Source: Stichopus chloronotus (Eukaryota > Echinodermata > Holothuroidea > Aspidochirotida > Stichopodidae). Taken from it: a DNA stretch of 64,000 bases. The stretch spans positions 18,854,433-18,918,432 of the forward strand of contig CM037833.1 of assembly GCA_021234535.1 (NCBI GenBank), read 5' to 3'. Shown piece after piece: positions 53,440 through 64,000 of this stretch. How positions within the stretch are numbered: the first letter of the stretch is position 1; the number at the start of each line of letters is the position of its first letter. The notes beneath the pieces are model-generated. The model was not told where the DNA came from. It saw only the letters and a program-made list of their open reading frames with translations, and did not search any database. The position numbers and the translations under genes were made by a program.

Positions 53440-53585
53440 CATCCCAAATATGTCAAGTTTCAGAGATACATTACTGATAAGTAGTCCAACTATAGAGGAT
53501 TCCCGTATGTCACACTTACAAAGGAACATTCGTGAGTGAGTAATTCATGATTCAGTTTGGTTTTTGATCAGACACTTTTAACAGT
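53440..53585 (+). repeat. Dispersed repeat related to the 62.2-kb copy
   Basis: 'catcccaaatatgtcaagtttc', 'tatgtcacacttacaaa', 'gagtgagtaattcatgattcag' and 'tgatcagacactttt' line up in order with 'tttcccaaacctgtcaagtttc', 'tgtcacatacaaatga', 'gagtgaataattaaagattcaag' and 'tgatcagactctttt' at 62180-62330. Confidence 0.65.
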
Positions 53586-53719
53586 AGACCTTAGATACAC
53601 ACACACACACACACAGCCAGAAAAATACACCATTTCCATTGCTAAAGACACAATAGAATCATCAATCGATAAAATTATTAGAACAAAAATACCCTCAATT
53701 AAAAACTCTCGCCCCCCCC

Positions 53720-53922
53720 GATAACTGAGGGCGGCGTCCGCGCGGCGTAAATTTCAGGAAGCTCAAAAAGTCTGATACATCTTGCACACACTCTTCATCT
53801 ATGCCATGTAATTAACATCCATATGCCCTAGATACTATAGGACGGTTTGTGTGCAAGATCTACCGGGTTCTTGTAGAGCCGAACCTACGGAAAAATTAAA
53901 GAGGACACCGCCCTCACTTATC
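53720..53922. mobile_element. Small GC-ended palindromic element (MITE-like)
   Basis: A 203-bp unit. GATAACTGAGGGCGGCGTCC at the left and GATAAGTGAGGGCGGTGTCC on the opposite strand at the right match at 18 of 20 bases. A second inner pair (atcttgcacacac / gtgtgcaagat) lies symmetrically between them, so the whole stretch folds back on itself. No target duplication is evident. It could be a foldback element or a structured RNA; the transposon reading is favoured by the symmetrical ends. Confidence 0.6.
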
Positions 53923-56329
53923 AGAGACGTGGACCCTCAAGTAAGTTTTCACCTGTGCTAGGGTTGTGGCCTCAACCGTCTGAAAGACAAACAAAATATT
54001 ATTTATCCGACTACACTATATAATTCTAAGGTTAGAACGCTATGATTCGCGTCGCACATCAGAAGCACAATAAAAATAGTCCCTTCATCATAAAGAGCCG
54101 GTTCGCCGAAACACACTAAACGGAGAATCGATTTTTTATTTTCAACCAATTTCACGGGCCCCCGAGTGTACATCTCACATTTTCTTTCCTTCCCTTAGGC
54201 TATTTAAGGGAACAGGTCATTTTATAACCTACTTTAAGAGATATAAAACACACACACACAAAAATTACCTAGGCAAAATAATGCACATTAAATACCCCCG
54301 CCCTCCAGGTACCTAGAGATATGACGAAGAGACAAAGTTTTGCCGGAATCATTTTTATTTCAATTTCTTGGTCTATTTTACTTTTTTTTCTGTGTTCTGG
54401 TTCAAGGAAAAAAGATAAAACAAAACAGTATTCAAACTACGGTATAGACGAATGTTTTTTTTTTTTCTTATATTTTAGTGGTAATTTCTCAACTCAAAGA
54501 AGGTTATTTGTGAGGGGAAATTGTTTTCAATTTCCGTATTGCTTCAGGATTTTATCTATGACGAACTTTCTCGAAAAAGAGGAAAAAACACACACACAGA
54601 TACACAGAAGATAAAATTTCAGATCAATAAGAAAAGAGTTAAGTGTGCGGACTGTATGTGTGTTCAATAGAAATATGAATGTAGGGCTAGGCTGCCGATA
54701 GCGCTGATGGACACATTAGCGCCCTAAATGTAAATATAGTATGCTTGCTTGTATATACCATACTTTTCAGTTCATTTTTTTTAACCAGTCCTGTATATTC
54801 TTACACTCACCGTAGTCTTCGAAGTCTCTAGGTATATCAACCTGACTGTTAAGACCGTAAGAAGAAGAAAAAACGCCGTCGTATGTATATAAGCCGTCAA
54901 CGTCAGCTTTGTCATCGGGTTTGTTACGTCCTCGAGGAAGATAAAACGTTTAAACGTCTTGCCGTATTTTATCGTCTTCCTACCGAGATCTCGGATTACT
55001 CGACGTAGAGCTATGAATCTATATAACTGTCAACTGAGAAGTAATACGACTATACGGTTGTACATCGCATCTGCCTTTGAATTCATGTCTTGTTTTTTTT
55101 TCTTCTCACAATCTGTTACATCCCTGTCGACTCCCCTTCCTGCTTCCCTCCTCTCCCCCTCTCCTCTCCCCTACACTGTCCTTCCTCTCCCTGCACCCCC
55201 CTGTCCTCTTTTTCTTCTTCCTCTGCAAATACAAAGATAACTTTAAAACTGGAATGTGAGTTGTACTGGTAATCGTCTGCTGGTCATGTACTTTTGTCCT
55301 TCATCAGAGTTTCAGGAAAGAGAAAGCAAGAGGAAAAGATCACATGTCACAAAACCTGAAAGAGAACTATGCACTCATATTCCAGATATTTGAATGCGAA
55401 AATTGATCATCGACATTTTTGTTGGCCCTACAAAAATCAAACTCTCCAAGAAAGCATAGCAGTTAACCGAAAAAAGGGAAATTCCCGCTACACATGTGTA
55501 CATTGCTAAACATTGCTCGTGTTTGCTTCACAAACACTAGCATTGCTTGTAAAAGTTTGCCCCATTGGCATGCTGTGGTTTTAGACTGGGATACTAATCG
55601 TACCTCAAATTACGCGTAACGGCGTTGCATAGATTGCCAGTATCAATTACCCGATTAATAACACTCATATCGCTGCATGCGATTTACTAAACTATCTCAT
55701 TGTTCTTGAACTGTATGAAAGCGAAGATTGGGGTGCAATCATGTAATTATGATAAAAAATAGCCGAAGCAATAATTTTGGGGTATGTTATAAATTATCGA
55801 TCTACATGGCTTTCTTTCTTTCTTTTTTTAATGCCTGTCATTCTATCAAAATTGCAGGAATATATAGAAGGAACTCGTAGAAAATTATGATAAGCGATGT
55901 TGTCCGAAGTAAACATAATCAAAAGAGAAAACAATAGAAAGAAGGGTTCACAATATTTACGACAAAACCAAAAATAATTATTAAAAACCTAGATATCAAT
56001 CTCTCACGCCAGTGGTCAAAGAGTTTAGCAATGTTGAACGGTCCATGAACTAATTAGCGCATCATCTACTTCGGATGAATTTACTCGGTAAACTTCGATT
56101 GCCCCCTAGCATTGAATGATTGCCATTAATTAAATTTAATTTGAATGATATGCACAACTACACAGGTAACTTACGTAATACATGCAAACCGACACAGAAC
56201 GGTGAAGTATCACGATATGCACAATCATTTATAATAATAATTATTGTTATTATTACTATTAGTAACATAAGAGGTAACCGTAGTTTTGAGAACTAGTGAA
56301 AGAAGTTGTAGTTGATTGTAAAAGTACAG
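53923..56329. other. Unassigned non-coding DNA
   Basis: CA/ACAC tracts and C/T-rich sequence (55130-55235) are present. A frame from the ATG at 54321 begins with a hydrophobic leader-like stretch, but I cannot link it to a gene. Confidence 0.4.
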
Positions 56330-56503
56330 GTGTAGCTGTAGTGGTAGCAATGGCTCCAGCAGTAGTACTAGTACTTGCACTACTAGTAGTGATAGTAATA
56401 CGTGTAGTGGTAGCGGTAGTTGTAGCGGAGTAGTGATTGCTGTGGTAGTCGCAGTAGTAGCCGCAGCAGTTGTAGTGGTAGTAGAAGTGGTAGAAGTTAT
56501 AGC

Positions 56504-56541
<38 letters not shown>

Positions 56542-56765
56542 CAGTAGAAGTAGTAGTAGTAGTAGTGGTAGCAGTAGCAGTAGTAGTAGTAGTAGTAGCA
56601 GTACTGGGCAGTAGCAGTAGTAGTAGTGGTAGCAGTAGCGTTGGTAATTTAAGCAATAGTTGTAGCAGTGACTGTATTAGCAGAATAGTTCTAACGATCA
56701 CCGGTAACGCCAGCAGTACCGTAGCAGTATTTATTAATAGTAGCCAGTAGTTAGTAGTAGTAGTG
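56330..56765. repeat. (GTA)n / (TAG)n triplet-repeat tract
   Basis: About 435 bases of GTAG/TAG/CAG triplets, purest at 56496-56540. It yields poly-Val, poly-Ser and poly-Thr frames, which are not genes. Confidence 0.96.
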
Positions 56766-59700
56766 GTTGCACTTCAATTACTCATTAAACTCCTCGATGG
56801 TAAACGTTCGTCGTGTGAAGACAACTCTCTCGCTCAGGTATATCCATAAATTATGAAAATTATTGCACATAACACGAAAAAAAAAAGTGTTTCAAACTAA
56901 TCTGCAATCATTTATAAATATTAATATAGGATATCTATGACGATAGCCTGACCACATGCGATTAACTTTTTTTTTTCTTCAGCTCTAAAGATAATCAAAT
57001 ATAATCTTGTTATACCACTGCCAGTGTGAGAAATTGTCTGTGAGCAATAATTTCTCCATACAATATTTCTTTATTACTTTTTTTTTTCATTAAATTGTGG
57101 AAATGTTTTTGAAACAAACCAATGGTCTTTTAAGGCACAGCCACTGTGGATTACATTCCTTTGAAAGTACCTCATCCATAGGCAACATGAGGTTTTCCAG
57201 ACAAATAAATAGAAGACTATCTCGCTTTAAAGTATATCCATCAATGTGTTTCCAGTTATCATCACCTGAGACAGACGTTACAGGAAAAGTCCTTAACAAA
57301 ATCAGATACCTATACGAGGAAGAAACTTCCTTGTACCAAACGACCTTCATTTTATTTAAAACTTTTGGTTTCTCTCTTTTCTTTCTTCTTCTTCTTCTTC
57401 TTCGATTTTCGTTGCGTTACGATTCCTTATAGAACGAGGCGTGATGTAAGTCATAGTTCTGATAATCCCCAGATTCAATCTTCAGCTAAAAGGATGCACA
57501 TTGTTTCGTCTCTCTTTTTTTTTTCTTTCTTACCCCGACGTGAAAGATCGTTACATCCACCCTTTGGGGAGTTCGACAAAATTAAATCAAATCCTTCCTA
57601 CATCAAATGTCAAGGTTAGCCTAATGTTACGTGTTGTGTGTCTTTGCCTTTTCCATTTTATTTACTCTTTCGCTGTTAGGAAACAGACGACTTTCTATCT
57701 TTTTTGGCTCCTTTTGTCCTTCGATGTTCACAACTTCTTTCTTTTTCTTTTCGAGGAGGAGGGTTTTTCTTCTTTTTTTTTAGAGCCCCAAAACAGTATG
57801 TTAGCGCCAAAGATATTCACTGACCAAATTTAATCACGGCAGAGATTAGCCACATAAGTGATCGAAAACCCGCTTCGAAAGAAATGCCGATTTCGAATCA
57901 TAGGCAGGGATAACAGTCCTCGGCGGGAATGATTATTAAATATTCATACGGCGTTCCAAAGGGGAACAGATCCAATAGAGAAGTAAAAGAAGAAAAAAAA
58001 AACAGACGACACATCTTCAGTGATGGCTTCTATGACATTTTTTTTAAAGAGAGGAGAAAAACGTTTCTGCAAAAGGGAGATGCTTGTGGAAAAGTTAAAA
58101 ATAAAATAATGTGGAAAAGTAAAAACGAACGAAAGCATTGTCATTGATGTACACGTAGGTTCAATATCATACATGAAACAGCTCTCTTGTTTTTGATATT
58201 TTACTTTTTGATTTCATTTTTGAGGTTTGGTTTTTATCGCGTGTGTGTATGTAAGTGTGGGTATGTGTGTCCGCGGGGGCACACTAAAGTTCACATAGAA
58301 TTATCATTCTAACTTTTCACTCATAACCTTTTCAGGTACTCGTGTGCAGAGACCAACACTGTTACGTCGATAGTAAAATTGGTATATTCATTGTTGTTAT
58401 TACTGGCAAGTATAGTGATAGCAAGGTAGTTACGTTTGCAGCCTGAAAGTTACAGAATTATCAAGAAGAGAGTGACGTCACCTGACGCATTGACAAGACG
58501 ACCAATCACATTTTAAATCATAGGTTTGAATTCACCATATAGTCTTTGCCGTCACGTTTCCTTTCCTCGACCCCCTTTTAGCTATAGAAAGACATTGCGT
58601 ATGAACAAACGCTACGCGTGGAGTGTCACATTGTGTTGGACTGTAATATTTACGGAACTATTACATGGAAGGTAGAAAGACAACAAAAAAAAAAAAAAAC
58701 TGAGAACGTATACGAAGTGAGATGAAGATGAAGAAAATAAAAGAAAAGGAAACTTTTATAACGTTACATCCAATAATTCAAACATCGATTATTAATTTTA
58801 AGTTTGTTTGACAAGTGTATTTACACAGCTGTGTTGAGTATACCGACACAGCACCTTGTTTGTCACTCCAACTGTTAAAACTTGTAAGTAAATTTGAAAT
58901 AAAATTTTCTAAAGTGTAAGTAAATGCATGAAGAGCTATATATAACTTACGAAAAATATTGAATACCTCACTTATGTACAATAAATTGCAAATAAGGAGC
59001 ATATCAAAGTTGTCATTGATATAAGTGACGCCGAAACAGGTTTGTTTTTTTCTTTGCATGCGTCCATATTAACATTCCTTCAATTTCCGTTATTACACTG
59101 AATGTGACGTCATTGTGACGTCATTATATTCTTGAACTCGATGTTACTGGAGCATGAGTGGTTTTCAGATCGCATCGAATGTGTGATTAATTACAAGAGA
59201 ACGGGGTGTTGTCATTGGGTGATATATCAGGGAAGTGGTGTAACCATTCGTAATCTAAATACGATGTAGTCACCGTGACAGACACAGCAGTCTCACGTGA
59301 CCTGATTTGTGTGCCGGTGTTGTATGTATACGTGCGTTATGTGCGTGTTTGTGTATTTTTGAGTATTTTGTCAACTTGCTGAACTTACGCGTTTAGCATT
59401 AGACGAAATACATGCATCGTAAACACTTTGCTAAATAATATCTCACGTGGCTGATGAGTAATAACAAATACTTGCTCCCCGTGTCAGTCCATCGAAACCA
59501 CACTACATGTATGCATCCGTTTTACGTTTCTTCTTTGTTTTTCTTTCTAAACAGGGATTAAACAATAAACCCCCCCCCCCCCACACACACACACAAAACC
59601 CATTTCTTTTCTCTGCCTCTGTACGCGCTGTTAACAGGTGGTCTTAGAATTGAATGAATGGAACTTTCATTAGAATGGGGGGTGGTGTACAAAGTTTTTT

Positions 59701-60256
59701 TCAATAAAACAGCCGCTTGCCCCTCCCCGACCCTTTGGTCCCTCCGGTCAACGATTGCAAAGACTAAAATCACTTTTTTTGTGAGTTATCAAAAAAAACT
59801 TTTGCCACATGCAATGCCCATGCACTACACCACACTGTTCGGAATCCTTGAGAGCAATGTCGGTAAAATGTGAAAGACATCTTGAGTTTTCAAACCTCAG
59901 TGTTTTATTTGTAACATTTCGCCAGCAGACCAGGGAGCTGGAAGACAGCTCCCTGAGCAGACTGCACACCACCATGTAATGTAACGTGGCACAATGACAT
60001 AAACGTATTCATTCTACATAAACGTAAATTATTCTACTTAGTTAAAGATAAAAACCCCCATCTCAATTATTTATCAGATTTTTTTTTCTTCGTGATCGGT
60101 CTCCGATGTGCATTCTTTGGATAATCCGGTAGATCGAAAAGTTAAATCTATAATTCGGTGATACTCCTTTCAGTGTCAACGTGTCATAACTGTGATTGGG
60201 ACTCTTTAGGGTTTACGACTTATATTCTTCTTATTTTTATTTCTTTCTTTTGACAG
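56766..60256 (+). other. Unassigned DNA, probably partly the intron upstream of the receptor exon
   Basis: The right edge is a canonical 3' splice site: the pyrimidine-rich 'cttcttatttttatttctttcttttgacag' region ends in AG at 60255-60256. No upstream GABA-B receptor exon is recognised between 56766 and this site. Overlapping frames at 57090-57432 on both strands have no recognised domain. C/A repeats lie at 59570-59595. Confidence 0.5.
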
Positions 60257-60394
60257 TGCGAGATGGCCGTTGGGATGAAGGCGTTCTTCGAATCTCTGGG
60301 CTCTGGTCCACCGAAGTTCATGATCTTTGGAGGGGCGTGTCCAAGCGTGACCACTCCCATAGCCGAGTCCGTGCACTTCTGGAATATCGTCCAG
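60257..60394 (+). CDS. GABBR2: GABA-B receptor subunit 2-like, internal exon (ligand-binding-domain lobe 1)
   Basis: A 138-base exon of 46 codons, phase 0 at both ends, bounded by acceptor 'ttttgacag' and donor 'gtacag'. The translation starts CEMAVGMKAFFESLGSGP and continues with FMIFGGACPSVTTPIAES and WNIVQ. Metabotropic GABA-B receptors are class C G-protein-coupled receptors with an extracellular Venus-flytrap domain, and this segment matches the first lobe. The invariant block G-G-x-C-P-S-V-T-x-x-I-A-E-S is that of the GABBR2 subunit. The two cysteines (exon residues 1 and 28) are 27 apart, the spacing I recall for the GABBR2 disulfide; GABBR1 has 26. GABBR2 does not bind GABA itself but heterodimerises and couples to Gi/o. 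Invertebrates can carry several paralogues, so 'GABBR2-like' is safer than strict orthology. Confidence 0.9.
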
Positions 60395-60964
60395 GTACAG
60401 TAACGTGACTCTGTTTCAGGAGTTCCTCTGGGGTTTACCGATTATTAGGGTTAACTCAGTTTAACGATTTACGGTCAAAGGTTAAAAAAAATATATAACA
60501 CACGTCTTAGTATTTCGGAATACCCTGTCACTTTTCCATTTCCATAATACGTAACTTCTTTGATAAGGGGAAGTAAGAGAATGGCCAAGAAAGAATAGCA
60601 GTCAATCACCGTTTCTTGAAATCAAACAGACCAATGGCAATGGATATGAATATTCATGTATGAAACATAATTGGGCTTTAACAATGTTCTTTGTAGCTGT
60701 GACATATTCGGTAAAATCTGACCCCCTCCTCCCCCCCCCCCCCCCCCCGCACTAAACAAATTTTCAACTCATACTCCAGCTTTAAAGCTAACGTATCGTA
60801 TGATAAGCATCGTAATGAGATTGCAACAGTAGAGGGCTCACTTCAGAACGTCAACATCATACTTCTCAAGTCGTCAATGCGTAATCGTCACTGGGAAATT
60901 GTAGTATGTACTGAAAAGAACTATGTTTAAAAATAACGTACAACGGATCACCCACTGAGGTAAC

Positions 60965-61225
60965 ATTTCAACATGGGCCCCTTATGGGACCCATATCGAC
61001 GACTATTTGGGGCCCATATGAACTTAAGATTCAGAAGAGGCAGCTATGGGACAGCTCAGGTAACCGGCATAAGACCCATAAAGGGTAGGTCTGGGGTCCA
61101 CGTGGGCAATTGTCCCATATGGACACCGTAATTGTTCCATATGTATCATATGGTTATCTGGGCTGGGACTCATGGGTCGTGGGTGTAAAATCACATGGCC
61201 CCATATAGATTCACATATATGGGCT
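60965..61225. repeat. Block rich in GGGCCCATATG-type palindromic words
   Basis: Words such as 'atgggccccttatgggaccc', 'ggggcccatatga', 'tgtcccatatggacac' and 'catggccccatata' recur on both strands within about 260 bases. This recalls the internal palindromic repeats of some marine invertebrate transposons. The family is unknown to me. Confidence 0.5.
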
Positions 61226-62179
61226 AATGTTGGGAAGGTACCTAAGTAATTACGATGTGAGTTATAAATTTTTGACCAATGCATATTCATTACTAGTATA
61301 CGTCCTATTGAAGCGGTTGAAATAATCACATGGTTCATCTTAATGAAAACTGTCAGCCACAAGATGATCGTAGAGTTGTCGTTTTGTACAGCTTTTTTTT
61401 TTTTTTTTTGTCATTTCATTAGAAGAATGAGTCTATGGCGATGTCAATGACATTAGATAATTATCTCTAATGTGACAGTGTGTGACAAGTTCATATCGTG
61501 CGACAAAATGAAAGAAAGGATACTGGAGGTCTTCAAAATTGTTACAAGTGAAAAAAAAAAAAAACACTTCCACTGTGTCTTACACCATCGCTGATGCGTG
61601 TCAGTTCTGCGAAAACAATTCGGCTAAAAGCAAAGTGAATATTAACACAGCTACGGTCTAATTGCTCTTTAAAGGTTGTGAGACGTGAAAATGACATTTT
61701 GGAATATTGGTTACATTAATAATTAACGACGCTGGAAATAACCACAAACTCTATCCAATCCATCAAACACTTGACAATTTTACAGGCAAATGTCTGTCTC
61801 ATACCTTCATCATGAATAAAACATTGTCTAAGTATGCAAGTTATGACGTCAAGAGAGAAACTCGCACGATATGATATTCTTTGTTTTACTTGACCTGTAT
61901 TTCAAGGACAGTTGAGAATTTTACATGCGAACGGAGTTTTGTTTTGGTAGCGTGTATTTTTTTTTTTACAAATATTGATGTTATTTAATTATGTGAAATT
62001 CAGAGATCATAAATGTAGGGGCCTAGGGATGGCAAAGAAATACTGACAACGTGCAACACTCCACGACATCACATTTTTTTTATCAAACTTTGAAAAACGA
62101 TTTGCCAAACGCGGTAGTAGACATGAACACAATTACAATATGATTTCAATCGATTGCGTAGTTTTATGAAATTCACTAA

Positions 62180-62540
62180 ATATATTTCCCAAACCTGTCA
62201 AGTTTCTTTTCAGTTACTAATGATGAATGATCAAAATTGAGCGAACCCTCGGTGTCACATACAAATGAATATTAATGAGTGAATAATTAAAGATTCAAGT
62301 TGGTCTTTGAATTCGTGATCAGACTCTTTTCTTTTTTTCTCACATTAGTAGTAATTCAGATCATTTGCAAGCAGCCAGTACATGTCACGGTCAAAAATTC
62401 TAACAGACCTTTTTAGTTTTTATAACTATTGAATGTAAAACCTTATTCATCATGCTAATTATATAAGCATTGACATGTTACTCTACCCTTCTAACTCCTC
62501 ATCTTTCGTTTTTCAATATCACCTCAATATGCCCCTTTAA
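62180..62540 (+). repeat. TTAA-ended dispersed repeat, copy 3, next to the exon 2 splice acceptor
   Basis: The left part matches 53440-53585. The right part matches 24785-25010, ending at the same 'caatatgcccctttaa'. The TTAA end (62537-62540) is 52 bases upstream of the receptor exon, directly before its polypyrimidine tract. Confidence 0.65.
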
Positions 62541-62592
62541 TTAATATTTTACCTCTTCTTCTTCCTCTTCTTCTTCTTGTCATTTCGTTCAG

Positions 62593-62784
62593 TTATCGTA
62601 CGCAGACACGACACCTAGACCCAGGCAAAAGAAAATCGGTGCCCCCGAGAAAGATCTATATCCTAACTTCTACAGTACAGTGCCCTCGGAAAACGACATC
62701 GGCGCCGCCAGGATCAAGCTATTCCAACATTTCAATTGGAGCAAAGTCGCCACAATCCATCAAAATACACCTCGGTTTTCACTG
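62593..62784 (+). CDS. GABBR2: GABA-B receptor subunit 2-like, next internal exon
   Basis: A 192-base exon of 64 codons, phase 0, between acceptor 'ttcgttcag' and a consensus donor 'gtaagt'. The translation opens LSYADTTPRPRQKK, then has YPNFYSTVPSEND (GABBR2 consensus YPYFFRTVPSDN), then ARIKLFQHFNWSKVATIHQ and ends NTPRFSL. It continues directly from the preceding exon (WNIVQ-LSYADTTP), as in vertebrate GABBR2 (WNLVQ-LSFAATTP). It covers the hinge and the start of lobe 2 of the Venus-flytrap domain. The loop between TTP and YPNF is about seven residues longer than in human GABBR2 and is basic (RQKKIGAPEKD). Reading the two exons together is my inference from phase and homology. The rest of the receptor, including the seven-helix domain, lies outside the window. 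Confidence 0.9.
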
Positions 62785-63144
62785 GTAAGTCCTTCCCTTA
62801 CTTCGAGTAAAATGTCTCGAGTAAAATGTAATGATTGATTACATTTAGACCAAGTTTTCCTAAGAGGGAGAATTGAAGGTTGCGCGACGAAAAATGCTAG
62901 AAAAGAGCTGGACGTGCTAAGAAAATTGCAGAGTGAAACCGTAAATGACAATCCGTTGGATTTTTGTTTCATACCTTTTTTGAGATACGGCTTTTCAAAC
63001 TTTTATGAAAGTGCGAATATGATGACGTGGAGTGTTGCCCAGTGTCGGTATTTTTCGTTTGTTGGGTCCATTTTTGTTATCGCTTAATTATTTTATTACT
63101 GCAGGGCTGTCACATTGGTAAGTGATACCAATATTTGTAACGAA
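62785..63144 (+). other. Start of the intron after the second receptor exon
   Basis: Begins with the donor GTAAGT. No further receptor exon is recognised up to 64000. The rest of the window is intronic repeat sequence. Confidence 0.7.
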
Positions 63145-63430
63145 GAAAATACAAGCTTCCAAAACAAAACCCTCGAGGCATGTCAAATTCTCAATTGTTC
63201 TTGAAATAAAGGTTTTAACATGAGAAATCATGTTAAATCATATCATATCATGCTAGTCCCTCTCTTGACGTCATAAATTTGCACACTTAATCAATGTTTA
63301 TTCATGACGCCGATATAAGACAAGGATTTGCCTGTAAAATTGTCAGTGTTCAATGGATTGTGACGGAATTTGTCGCTATTTTCAACATTTTTAATGATTC
63401 ATACAGCCAATAATCCAAAATGTCATTTTC
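63145..63430 (+). repeat. Dispersed repeat family B, copy 2
   Basis: Collinear with 43183-43465 (see that entry); lies in the receptor intron. Confidence 0.7.
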
Positions 63431-63524
63431 ATGTCTTTCGACCTTTTAACGTCGGTGCTCGTAGTTTATTCGGGATATGCATGTGTGTATGTAATGTATG
63501 TACATATATATATATATGTATGTG

Positions 63525-63790
63525 TGTATTGTATGTATGTATGTATGTATGTATGTATGTATGTATGTATGTATGTATGTATGTATGTATGTATGTATGT
63601 ATGTATGTATGTATGTATGTATGTATGTATGTATGTATGTATGTATGTATGTATGTATGTATGTATGTATGTATGTGTATGTTGTATGTATGTATGTTTG
63701 TATGTATGTATGTATGTATGTATGTATGTATGCATGTATGTATGTATGTATGTATGTATGTATGTATGTATGTATGTATGTAGGTATGTA

Positions 63791-63842
<52 letters not shown>
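63525..63842. repeat. (GTAT)n tetranucleotide tract followed by (AT)n
   Basis: About 265 bases of GTAT with few interruptions (63531-63790), then about 50 bases of alternating AT (63793-63842). The Cys/Met/Tyr/Val and His/Thr/Tyr/Ile repeat frames on both strands are repeat translations. Confidence 0.97.
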
Positions 63843-63846
<4 letters not shown>

Positions 63847-64000
63847 GAGGGAGGTTCATTGTCACTTGAGTCACTTGATCTCTCTTTATTCCGATCATTT
63901 GTTGAAATTGATGAAAAGTATAGGCTTCAGTCCGGCAGGTTTTCGTACTTTGCCTGGCGGGGGGTAGATAAAGATGACCATATTATTCAGTTTATCATAA
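63843..64000. other. Unassigned intronic DNA at window edge
   Basis: No exon recognised. Confidence 0.4.

Larger units (their letters stand above)
60395..62592 (+). other. Intron between the two GABA-B receptor exons
   Basis: 2198 bases, starting GTACAGTAA and ending in a CTT-rich pyrimidine tract (62551-62578) followed by 'gttcag'. Both flanking exons are phase 0. It contains a C18 run (60731-60748), the CCCATATG-rich block at 60965-61225, and a TTAA-ended dispersed repeat finishing at 62540. Confidence 0.85.

Noticed and set aside
56225..56750. 158-codon Leu/Thr-rich and 105-codon Val/Ser-rich frames
   Set aside because: They are translations of the (GTA)n tract, with no unique domain sequence.
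57090..57432. Overlapping frames on both strands (86 and 111 codons)
   Set aside because: Considered as a receptor exon or transposon remnant, but no motif of either was found.
60196..60408. 70-codon ATG frame overlapping the receptor exon
   Set aside because: It is in a different frame from the conserved receptor sequence and runs across the splice sites; a shadow of the real exon.
63370..63967. Cys-Met-Tyr-Val and His-Thr-Tyr-Ile repeat proteins up to 178 codons
   Set aside because: They arise from the GTAT/AT microsatellite.
1..64000. CRISPR arrays, operons, ribosome binding sites, phage or plasmid modules
   Set aside because: The window is eukaryotic; the regular repeats are microsatellites without unique spacers, and no prokaryotic gene layout is present.

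Overview
The window looks like animal (metazoan) nuclear DNA. It is AT-rich, gene-poor, full of microsatellites and homopolymer runs, and contains two short coding exons with canonical GT/AG splice sites. No operons, Shine-Dalgarno sites or long uninterrupted reading frames are present. The one recognised host gene and the repeat types fit a marine deuterostome invertebrate; an echinoderm is my best guess, but the sequence alone does not prove it.

The only host gene I recognise lies at the right end on the + strand: two adjacent phase-0 exons (60257-60394 and 62593-62784) of a metabotropic GABA-B receptor. They encode part of the extracellular Venus-flytrap domain and are closest to the GABBR2 subunit. 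The gene is partial. Its upstream exons are not identified and its downstream exons lie beyond 64000.

The rest is intergenic or intronic DNA shaped by mobile elements. At 5295-7899 is a complete but internally deleted P-element-like DNA transposon, with perfect 30-bp terminal inverted repeats, a perfect 8-bp target duplication, subterminal inverted repeats, and a broken piece encoding the C-terminus of a P/THAP9-type transposase. There are two MITEs of almost equal size with long inverted arms and flanking TTAA (19697-20263, 43961-44525). A third, almost fully palindromic MITE flanked by TA is at 40380-40734, with a truncated sister copy at 45108. A small GC-rich palindromic element lies at 53720-53922. 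At least two older dispersed repeat families occur in several copies, and one of them ends 52 bases before the second receptor exon.

Layout: 0.5-1.6 kb old degenerate tandem repeats; 5.3-7.9 kb P-like element; 8-19 kb unassigned DNA with microsatellites; 19.7-20.3 kb MITE; 23.2-25.0 kb inverted pair of a TTAA-ended repeat; 25-40 kb mostly unassigned; 40-45 kb MITE cluster; 46.7 kb possible small secreted peptide frame; 51.4-51.9 and 56.3-56.8 kb large triplet-repeat tracts; 60.3-62.8 kb GABA-B receptor exons; 63.5-63.84 kb long GTAT/AT microsatellite in the next intron. Most short open frames here are microsatellite translations or chance frames and are not annotated.
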